In this document: piece after piece, positions 1 through 4,718 of the stretch
Layout of the letters: the number at the start of each line of letters is the position of its first letter
Numbering within the stretch: the first letter of the stretch is position 1
Assembly: GCA_018375265.1 (NCBI GenBank)
Contig: JAHADO010000103.1
Span: forward strand, 1-5,345
Reading direction: 5' to 3'
DNA: 5,345 nucleotides
Origin: Campylobacter concisus
Lineage (GTDB): Bacteria > Campylobacterota > Campylobacteria > Campylobacterales > Campylobacteraceae
Notes under the pieces: model-generated
Seen by the model: only the letters and a program-made list of their open reading frames with translations
Told to the model about the DNA's origin: nothing
Databases searched by the model: none
Made by a program: the position numbers and the translations under genes

Positions 1-475
1 CAATGGGCATACCACTCTTGTCTTTGATGAGGTAGCGATCATAAAGCGTTTTGATACCAAGGTATGCAAACTGAAGGTCGCGCTCTGGTTTGATGTATGC
101 GTTTAGATCCTCAAGATCGTACTTCTCTTTTAGCCCAGGGATGATGCGACCTACCTTTTCGCCCTTTGCGAGGTAGTCTTTTAGGTGGTTGTAGCCGTTA
201 AAGCCAGTCACTTTGTGATAAAGGTCGAACAAAAATAGCCTCGCAGCAACAAATGTCCAGTTTGGGCGGTCGATGTCGATCTTATCAACTGCTGTTTTTA
301 TAAGAGTTTGCTGAATTTCCTCAGTCGTTATCATATCTCTAAACTGAATTTTCGCATCTACCTCAAGCTCGCTAAGACTTACGTTGCTAAGACCTAGGAC
401 GGCTTCGTTTGTGTATTTTTTGATCTTGCTGATATCAAGCTCTTCTGTTCTGCCATTACGTTTTATAACTTTCAA
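1..475 (-). CDS. nrdA: Ribonucleoside-diphosphate reductase large (alpha) subunit, N-terminal 158 codons (partial)
   Basis: The encoded enzyme reduces ribonucleoside diphosphates to deoxyribonucleotides in the cytoplasm, working with the NrdB radical-bearing subunit. My translation of the minus strand gives an uninterrupted reading frame from 475 to the window edge. It begins MKVIKRNGRTEELDISKIKK, the typical opening of an ATP-cone allosteric domain (about residues 1-90). It continues with PNWTFVAARLFLFDLY (71-86) and ends near KDKSGMPI, about where the family's N-terminal helical domain gives way to the catalytic barrel. The catalytic cysteines and the C-terminus lie outside the window. The start must be the TTG at 475-473: an in-frame TAA lies five codons upstream, no ATG or GTG lies between, and GGAGAG sits 6 nt before it. 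The first in-frame ATG is only at codon 48, inside the conserved domain. It follows purB on the same strand but has its own probable promoter. Confidence 0.93.
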   Translation of the reverse strand, partial: MKVIKRNGRTEELDISKIKKYTNEAVLGLSNVSLSELEVDAKIQFRDMITTEEIQQTLIKTAVDKIDIDRPNWTFVAARLFLFDLYHKVTGFNGYNHLKDYLAKGEKVGRIIPGLKEKYDLEDLNAYIKPERDLQFAYLGIKTLYDRYLIKDKSGMPI

Positions 476-481
476 AAATAT

Positions 482-487
482 CTCTCC
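482..487 (-). promoter_or_regulatory. Ribosome binding site fixing the TTG start of nrdA
   Basis: On the minus strand GGAGAG ends 6 nt before TTG. It is close to the anti-Shine-Dalgarno complement AGGAG and is the only such site near the reading frame's beginning. Together with the in-frame TAA just upstream it settles the non-ATG start. Confidence 0.8.
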
Positions 488-507
488 GTGTTAAATTTTA
501 ATTTGAG

Positions 508-513
508 ATTTTA
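508..513 (-). promoter_or_regulatory. nrdA: Probable sigma-70 -10 box for nrdA
   Basis: Minus-strand TAAAAT (5 of 6 to TATAAT) is preceded by two T5 runs about 10 nt apart. This fits the periodic T-rich upstream pattern of Campylobacter vegetative promoters, which usually lack a conserved -35. A transcript would start near 500 and have a leader of about 25 nt that contains the Shine-Dalgarno. The placement is inferred from pattern only. Confidence 0.5.
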
Positions 514-518
514 TCCAA

Positions 519-539
519 AAAGAGATAAAAACTCTCTTT
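519..539. repeat. Perfect 7-bp inverted repeat at the nrdA promoter
   Basis: AAAGAGA (519-525) and TCTCTTT (533-539) are perfectly complementary around a 7-nt spacer. On the minus strand the repeat lies just upstream of the proposed nrdA -10 box, where a -35 element or an operator would sit. It could be a regulator's binding site. It could instead form a weak hairpin ending in a T run that stops transcription arriving from purB. The sequence alone does not decide. Confidence 0.5.
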
Positions 540-650
540 ACCAAAAACTACTCATTAAATATAAAATTTACCGCCAAAATGAGAAAGATAAAGGCTTACT
601 AAAAACTCTTATTTTCTAGTAGGAGAGCGAAAAAAACGTTAAACGTGACG

Positions 651-680
651 AGCTTTTGGTTAGCTTTACGACTAAAAGTT
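651..680 (+). repeat. 10-bp stem-loop with two G-U pairs, intergenic
   Basis: AGCTTTTGGT (651-660) can pair with ACTAAAAGTT (671-680) across a 10-nt loop. Eight pairs are Watson-Crick and two are G-U if the RNA is read from the plus strand. On the minus strand those two become A-C mismatches. The structure therefore favours a plus-strand transcript, for which I see no other evidence. It may be coincidental in A/T-rich sequence. Confidence 0.3.
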
Positions 681-684
681 AAAT

Positions 685-716
685 GCGCCAACATTTCCAC
701 TAAATTTTACTGGCGC
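685..716. repeat. GC-rich 6-bp inverted repeat, intergenic
   Basis: GCGCCA (685-690) and TGGCGC (711-716) are perfect complements separated by 20 nt. The arms stand out because they are G/C-rich in an A/T-rich gap. The large loop makes a terminator unlikely, and no T run follows immediately on either strand. Confidence 0.3.
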
Positions 717-801
717 TTGTAAAAGCTACTTGAAAAGTGCCGCCACCAGCTTATAAATTTTGCGAGCTAAATTTAATGTGGTTTTGTATTAGGGTATTTT
801 A

Positions 802-824
802 CAAGGGGCTAAATTTACCCCTTG
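802..824 (-). terminator. Stem-loop after purB, probable terminator
   Basis: CAAGGGG (802-808) and CCCCTTG (818-824) form a perfect 7-bp stem with a 9-nt A/T loop. The stem begins about 9 nt after the purB stop codon in the direction of transcription. The following minus-strand bases (TAAAATACCC) lack a clean T tract, so termination may be partial. Position and stem strength argue for a role at the purB 3' end. Confidence 0.5.
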
Positions 825-833
825 CGTTTAAAT

Positions 834-2165
834 TTATTTGCCAAAAACTCTGGCGAAAATTCTATCTACATTTTTGGTGTAATAGTTGTAATCAAAGCAC
901 TCTTTGATCTCATCTTTGCTAAGGCTCTTAGTTAGGTCCTCGTCGTTTAGTAAATTTTGTAAAAATAGGCTGTGACCTTGCTCGTCGATCGCTTTTTTGC
1001 CCTCTTGCAAGTCCGCCCAGACCTTCATGGCGTTGCGTTGAACGATCTTGTAGGCATCCTCTCTAGAAATTCCACGCTGTGGTAGCTGTAAAAGCACGCG
1101 CTGTGAAAAGACTAAGCCGCCTGTTAAATTTAAATTTTTCATCATATTTTCTGGATAGACGACTAAATTTGCTATCAAATTTTTGATACGAACCAGCATA
1201 AAATCAGCCGTGATAAACATATCTGGCAGGATAAATCTCTCAACCGAGCTGTGGCTGATATCGCGCTCGTGCCAAAGGGCGACGTTTTCAAGAGAAGGCG
1301 TGACGTATGAGCGTAGCACCCTGCAAAGGCCGGTGATGTTTTCGCTAAGGACTGGATTGCGTTTATGCGGCATCGCGCTTGAGCCCTTTTGTCCTGGGCT
1401 AAAGTACTCCTCTGCCTCATAAACTTCGGTCCTTTGGTAGTGTCTAATGGCAACTGCGATCTTCTCACAAGTAGAGGCTAAGATAGCGATGGCACTCACC
1501 ACGTGGGCATAGCGGTCGCGCTGGATCACTTGGTTAGAGGCTGGAGCAGCTTTTAGACCTAGCTCTTCGCAAGTTAGCTCTTCAAATTCCATCGGAGCGT
1601 GGGCCAAATTTCCCATAGCGCCTGAGAGTTTGCCGTAGCTGATCGTATCTTTTGCATCTTTGATGAGCTTTAGTGCCCTTGCGATCTCGTCGTACCAGAT
1701 GGCAAGCACAAGGCCAAAAGTTATCGGCTCGCCGTGGATGCCGTGGCTTCTGCCGACCATGAGCGTATGCTTGTGCTCGTTTGCTCTGTTTTTGACCGCC
1801 TGCATAAACTCCTCTACGTCGCTGATGATGAGCTCTAGGCTCTCTTTCATCTGAAGCGCGACGGCTGTGTCGATACAGTCGCTTGAGGTCATGCCGTAGT
1901 GCACGAACCTGCTCTCATCGCCAAGGCTCTCGCTGACGCTTGTTAAAAATGCGATGACGTCGTGCTTTGTCGTCTTTTCTATCTCGTCGATGCGAGCCAC
2001 TTCAAATTTAGCGTTTTTGCAAATTTTCTCGCAGTCGCTGTCGCTTATGAAGCCAAGCTTATTCCAAGCTTTAACGGCAGCTTTTTCCACCTTGAGCCAA
2101 GCGTCGTATTTTGCTTGTATGCTCCACTTTTCAGCCATCTCTTTGCGTGAGTATCTTTCGACCAT
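834..2165 (-). CDS. purB: Adenylosuccinate lyase
   Basis: PurB catalyses two fumarate-releasing steps of purine synthesis: SAICAR to AICAR, and adenylosuccinate to AMP. It acts in the cytoplasm as a homotetramer of the fumarase/aspartase superfamily. The 443-residue product is about the normal length for the Campylobacter and Bacillus type. The superfamily signature [10 protein letters not shown] is at 262-271 and carries the mobile-loop serine at 262/263. [10 protein letters not shown] at 138-147 carries catalytic His141, and KTTKHDV places His68. TSSD at 93-96 is the substrate-binding stretch. These positions coincide with His68, His141 and the loop serine of the B. subtilis enzyme as I remember it. 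The ATG start is preceded by AAAAGG at a 7-nt spacing. A good promoter lies upstream, the gene is divergent from the pseudouridine synthase, and nrdA follows on the same strand. I see no defects. Confidence 0.98.
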   Translation of the reverse strand: MVERYSRKEMAEKWSIQAKYDAWLKVEKAAVKAWNKLGFISDSDCEKICKNAKFEVARIDEIEKTTKHDVIAFLTSVSESLGDESRFVHYGMTSSDCIDTAVALQMKESLELIISDVEEFMQAVKNRANEHKHTLMVGRSHGIHGEPITFGLVLAIWYDEIARALKLIKDAKDTISYGKLSGAMGNLAHAPMEFEELTCEELGLKAAPASNQVIQRDRYAHVVSAIAILASTCEKIAVAIRHYQRTEVYEAEEYFSPGQKGSSAMPHKRNPVLSENITGLCRVLRSYVTPSLENVALWHERDISHSSVERFILPDMFITADFMLVRIKNLIANLVVYPENMMKNLNLTGGLVFSQRVLLQLPQRGISREDAYKIVQRNAMKVWADLQEGKKAIDEQGHSLFLQNLLNDEDLTKSLSKDEIKECFDYNYYTKNVDRIFARVFGK

Positions 2166-2172
2166 TGTTGAA

Positions 2173-2178
2173 CCTTTT
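2173..2178 (-). promoter_or_regulatory. purB ribosome binding site
   Basis: Minus-strand AAAAGG lies 7 nt before the ATG at 2165-2163. It is a modest but well-placed Shine-Dalgarno that supports this start. Confidence 0.6.
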
Positions 2179-2212
2179 GTGTTAGTTTGCTTTTGTCCTG
2201 AAAGTATAAATT

Positions 2213-2227
2213 TGGCTTTTTAAGCCA
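2213..2227. repeat. Short stem-loop in the purB leader
   Basis: TGGCTT (2213-2218) and AAGCCA (2222-2227) pair around a 3-nt loop, and a G-U plus an A-T pair could extend the stem by two. It lies in the purB 5' leader if transcription starts near 2259. Neither strand has a T tract after it, so a terminator is unlikely. A role in leader RNA structure or as a protein site is possible but unproven. Confidence 0.35.
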
Positions 2228-2265
2228 GAAATCACGTCGTGCAATTTCTCTAAATTTAAGTTTTG

Positions 2266-2294
2266 ATTATATAAAATCCGGGCTGAAATGTCGG
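2266..2294 (-). promoter_or_regulatory. purB: purB promoter (-35 CCGACA, 17 bp, -10 TATAAT)
   Basis: On the minus strand a perfect TATAAT (2271-2266) follows CCGACA (2294-2289; 4 of 6 to TTGACA) at exactly 17 bp. Transcription would start near 2259, giving a leader of about 94 nt before the ATG. It is the best promoter-like sequence in the window. The -35 match matters less in Campylobacter, where the -10 box dominates. Confidence 0.6.
2270..2275 (+). promoter_or_regulatory. Possible plus-strand -10 box for the pseudouridine synthase gene
   Basis: Plus-strand TATAAA (5 of 6) follows a T4 run and overlaps the minus-strand TATAAT of purB. A second candidate, also TATAAA, is at 2304-2309. Transcription from the first would give a leader of about 70 nt and from the second about 37 nt. 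I cannot choose between them from sequence alone. Confidence 0.3.
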
Positions 2295-2342
2295 TTATAC
2301 GCTTATAAATTTGGGCTTAAGATAGCTCGCTCGTTTTTTTTA

Positions 2343-2347
2343 AAGGA
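2343..2347 (+). promoter_or_regulatory. Ribosome binding site fixing the TTG start of the pseudouridine synthase
   Basis: AAGGA ends 6 nt before the TTG at 2354. An in-frame TAA at 2318 and the absence of any ATG or GTG between them make TTG the only sensible start. A run of eight T (2334-2341) lies directly before this site. Confidence 0.75.
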
Positions 2348-2353
2348 TCATTT

Positions 2354-3277
2354 TTGCCCTACGTAAATAAATTTATCATTACTGCAGATCACCAAAAAGC
2401 TTATGAAATTTTGTTGCAAAATGGCTTTAATATGAGCCAAACTCAACGCCTCATCGATAAAGGCAGGCTGATATGCGAAGGCAGTGTCGTGAGCGAGAAA
2501 AATGCCATTTTGTCTGGTGATGTATTTTTGATCGACTATGAGGCCAAGCCAAAAGGACTAAAGCCGATCTTTGAGTGCGAGAGCTTTGCGGTATTTGACA
2601 AGCCAAGTGGGATGCTGAGCCACCCAAATGGCAGACACTGTAAGTACTCGCTAAACGATGAAATTTATACGCTTTTTGGGCGAGAAGCGAGCGTGGCGCA
2701 TAGGCTGGACTTTGAAACAAGCGGCGTGATAGTTGTGGGAAAAGATAGAAATTCTACGATAAAACTAAAGAAAATCTTTGAAAGTAGAGAGGTTTATAAA
2801 AGCTACGTCGCGATGGTACAGGGTAAGATCGAGCGAGAATTTACGATCGATGCTAAGATGGATCTAGCGAACAACTACGACGATGTGAAAATGCGAATGC
2901 AAATTTGTGAAAATGGCAAGAGTGCTGTGACTAAAATTTTTCCGATCAGATATTTTGACGATATCGATACAACTTTGGTTCGGGCTATCCCACTCACTGG
3001 CAGGCAGCATCAAATTCGGTTGCATTTGTTTCATGTGAAACACAAGATCCTTGGCGAACCACTTTATGGTTTGTTGCGTTCGCAAATCGAGAAAATTTTA
3101 GATAAAGAGATGAGCGAGCGTGAGAGGATAAATTTAACTGGAGCAAAAAGGCTCTTACTTCACTCGGACAAAATTTCATTTAAATTTGATGATATTTTTT
3201 ACAAGATAAAAAGCGAATTTGACGCCAAGAGTGAGTTTTATAAATTTGCAAAAGAAGCAAATAATCAAACTATTTAA
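2354..3277 (+). CDS. RluA-family RNA pseudouridine synthase with S4 domain
   Basis: The product isomerises selected uridines in RNA to pseudouridine, most likely in 23S rRNA (RluD/RluC-like). It has 307 residues. An S4-type RNA-binding module is at about 15-65 (core QRLIDKGRLICEGSVV, 31-46). The catalytic domain follows: KPSGMLSHP at 83-91, then the RluA motif HRLDFETSGVIVVGK at 117-131, whose Asp120 is the expected nucleophile. GRQHQIRLHL at 216-225 is the usual GRTHQIRVHL motif with Gln for Thr. GEPLYG is at 234-239 and LLLHSDKISF at 267-276. The start is TTG, fixed by the Shine-Dalgarno. The gene is divergent from purB and convergent with the rlmN cluster. The arrangement next to purB resembles C. 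jejuni Cj0022c-purB from memory. The family assignment is firm, but the target uridine cannot be read from sequence, so I give no symbol. Confidence 0.93.
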   Translation: MPYVNKFIITADHQKAYEILLQNGFNMSQTQRLIDKGRLICEGSVVSEKNAILSGDVFLIDYEAKPKGLKPIFECESFAVFDKPSGMLSHPNGRHCKYSLNDEIYTLFGREASVAHRLDFETSGVIVVGKDRNSTIKLKKIFESREVYKSYVAMVQGKIEREFTIDAKMDLANNYDDVKMRMQICENGKSAVTKIFPIRYFDDIDTTLVRAIPLTGRQHQIRLHLFHVKHKILGEPLYGLLRSQIEKILDKEMSERERINLTGAKRLLLHSDKISFKFDDIFYKIKSEFDAKSEFYKFAKEANNQTI

Positions 3278-3296
3278 ATTTCAAAAAGTTTTTCTA

Positions 3297-3332
3297 GCAA
3301 AAATAATCTATAAAAATTTTTCCTAATTTTGC
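3297..3332. terminator. A/T-rich bidirectional terminator-like structure between convergent genes
   Basis: GCAAAA (3297-3302) and TTTTGC (3327-3332) are complementary and enclose a self-complementary AAAAATTTTT. A TTTT run follows on the plus strand. It begins about 20 nt after the pseudouridine synthase stop. A second weak structure pairs GCCA (3387-3390) with TGGC (3408-3411), followed on the plus strand by T-rich sequence near 3419-3434. Neither is a strong G/C stem, so confidence is low. The rest of the 3278-3468 gap shows no convincing gene. Confidence 0.3.
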
Positions 3333-3468
3333 TTTTAAATTTGACATAGAATTTCCATTAAAAGATAGAATTAGATTTTTAGTGTCGCCACATTGTGATT
3401 TAAATTTTGGCAATCGACTTTGCGTTTTTGTTTTCCACTCACAAAATTTCATGCCAAATTTTTAGAAT

Positions 3469-3576
3469 TTATTTTAAAGTTTTATTTTCCTCTTTCAAAA
3501 CTTTTAGGATCAGCCCAAGCCCAGCGCTAGCAACCAGCACTATAAAAATTATCTCAGAGATATCAAGAGCTGTCAT
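3469..3576 (-). CDS. Small single-helix membrane protein coupled to rlmN (35 aa)
   Basis: This minus-strand frame begins with the ATG at 3576-3574, which overlaps the rlmN stop as ATGA, and ends with TAA at 3471-3469. The 35-residue product starts MTALDISE. A hydrophobic stretch, [16 protein letters not shown], spans 9-24 and contains a small-residue ASAGLG centre. The tail is charged and lysine-rich ([11 protein letters not shown]). This fits one transmembrane helix with the basic C-terminus in the cytoplasm. The 4-nt overlap implies translational coupling, and the upstream Shine-Dalgarno is weak (GTGAG). Codons look like those of its neighbours. From memory, C. jejuni has a small hydrophobic protein, Cj1714, directly after its rlmN homologue Cj1713, and I infer this is its counterpart. 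The function is unknown. It is short enough to be missed by automatic annotation. Confidence 0.75.
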   Translation of the reverse strand: MTALDISEIIFIVLVASAGLGLILKVLKEENKTLK

Positions 3577-4718
3577 TTTTTACTCACGTTAGTTTTATCG
3601 TTAGTTGGTTTTTCTTCTGTTTTAGCTGCACTCTTATCGCTAACGTTAGCTCTGAATTTAGGATTTTCATTTCGCTGTTTTAGCTGTCCACAAGCAGCAC
3701 TTATATCAAGTCCTTTGCTCTGTCTGATCGTGCAAGTGACACCATGATCCCTTAGATATTCTTGAAATTTTAGCATGCTAGCAAGCTCAGGCCGTCCAAA
3801 TTCACTACCTTCATGCGGGTTAAAGTAGATCAAATTTACTTTTGCCTTGATACCATGCAGCAGTTTAACCAGCTTTTTCGCATCACTAACACTATCGTTT
3901 AGGTCTTTAATAACAAGGTATTCAAACATCACACGCTTTCTCATATCGATAGGAAATCCCCTAACAGCGTCCATAACAGCCTCGATATTATACGCCTTAT
4001 TTATCGGCATCAGGCGACTTCTAAGCTCGTTAGTAACAGCATGTAGCGATATGGCCAGCAAGACACCAAGGTCCATCTCGCCAAGCTTTTTTATCTGACT
4101 ACCAAGGCCGCTAGTTGAAACGGTTTGGCGGCGTGGCGATATGGCTAGACCCTCATTAAGAGCTAAAATTTTGATCGCTTTACAAACGTTAGCAAGGTTA
4201 TCAAGCGGTTCGCCCATACCCATATAAACGACATTTATGCGCCTCTCATATGGTATGTTATTCTCCCTTTTTATCCATAAAATTTGCCCTACGATCTCGC
4301 CAGCAGTCAAATTTCTAACAAGCCCGCCCTTTGCTGTTAGGCAAAAAGCACAGCCCATTTTGCAGCCAACCTGCGAACTAACACAAACGGTATAACGAGC
4401 ATGGCGACTAACCTTACCATCTTCGTCGCTAATCTCCTCTTTCATCGGTAGCAAAACACTCTCTATCTTTAGTCCATCTTTTAGCTCAAAAAGATATTTG
4501 ATCGAGCCATCACTACTTTGCTCAAATTTCACACATTTTAGAGGATCGAGATAAAATTTCTCAGCCAGGTCCTGACGCATATCTTTTGGTAAATTTAGCA
4601 TTTGGCTAAATTCTATCGCATTTTTTTTGTATACCCACTCATAAATTTGCGTCGCTCTAAAAGAGGGAGAGACCAGCTCTTTTAACTCTTCGATGCTAAG
4701 ATCAAGCAAATTTTTCAC
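3573..4718 (-). CDS. rlmN: Dual-specificity 23S rRNA/tRNA (adenine-C2) methyltransferase RlmN
   Basis: RlmN is a radical-SAM enzyme that methylates C2 of A2503 in 23S rRNA and of A37 in some tRNAs, supporting translational accuracy. The 381-residue product has the cluster motif CKMGCAFC at 119-126 (Cys119, 123 and 126 for the 4Fe-4S cluster). Cys112 in VCVSSQVGC corresponds to E. coli Cys118. Cys343 in DISAACGQL corresponds to the methyl-carrying Cys355. GMGEP at 167-171 is the SAM-binding loop. All catalytic residues are present. The tail after about residue 350 is Lys/Thr/Asn-rich, low in complexity and probably disordered. The start is GTG: AAAGGA lies 6 nt upstream, and the GTG overlaps the TGA of the phosphorylase-like gene (GTGA). 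An A8 run encodes Lys31-Lys32-Asn33. The stop overlaps the small membrane protein's ATG. The cluster is probably one transcript. Confidence 0.97.
   Translation of the reverse strand: MKNLLDLSIEELKELVSPSFRATQIYEWVYKKNAIEFSQMLNLPKDMRQDLAEKFYLDPLKCVKFEQSSDGSIKYLFELKDGLKIESVLLPMKEEISDEDGKVSRHARYTVCVSSQVGCKMGCAFCLTAKGGLVRNLTAGEIVGQILWIKRENNIPYERRINVVYMGMGEPLDNLANVCKAIKILALNEGLAISPRRQTVSTSGLGSQIKKLGEMDLGVLLAISLHAVTNELRSRLMPINKAYNIEAVMDAVRGFPIDMRKRVMFEYLVIKDLNDSVSDAKKLVKLLHGIKAKVNLIYFNPHEGSEFGRPELASMLKFQEYLRDHGVTCTIRQSKGLDISAACGQLKQRNENPKFRANVSDKSAAKTEEKPTNDKTNVSKK

Larger units (their letters stand above)
476..833. other. Intergenic region between purB and nrdA
   Basis: These 358 bases carry no convincing gene. 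They contain a stem-loop after purB, two inverted repeats (651-680 and 685-716) and the nrdA promoter region. The longest short reading frame I noticed on the minus strand is 31 codons (694-599, ending in TAG). It has no Shine-Dalgarno at a useful distance. I found no tRNA-like or riboswitch-like fold by eye. Confidence 0.6.

Noticed and set aside
603..722. Short plus-strand open frame with an AGGAG-like site and a GTG at 645
   Set aside because: The distance from AGGAG to GTG is too long, the GTG frame is only about 25 codons, and the product is not protein-like.
1175..1468. 97-codon minus-strand frame within purB
   Set aside because: It is a frame-shifted shadow of purB, whose catalytic motifs lie in the other frame across the same bases.
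2166..2353. Purine riboswitch or PurR-type operator upstream of purB
   Set aside because: I saw no purine-riboswitch core and no recognisable operator. There is only a 6-bp hairpin and promoter boxes.
3341..3371. Plus-strand TTGACA followed by TAGAAT
   Set aside because: The spacer is 19 bp, the -35 carries little weight in Campylobacter, and it would only drive antisense RNA into the rlmN cluster. It is likely chance in A/T-rich DNA.
3407..3592. Plus-strand open frame of 61 codons starting at TTG
   Set aside because: It lies antisense to the coupled small membrane gene and the rlmN end, lacks a ribosome binding site, and its Phe/Ile/Ser-rich product resembles no family I know.
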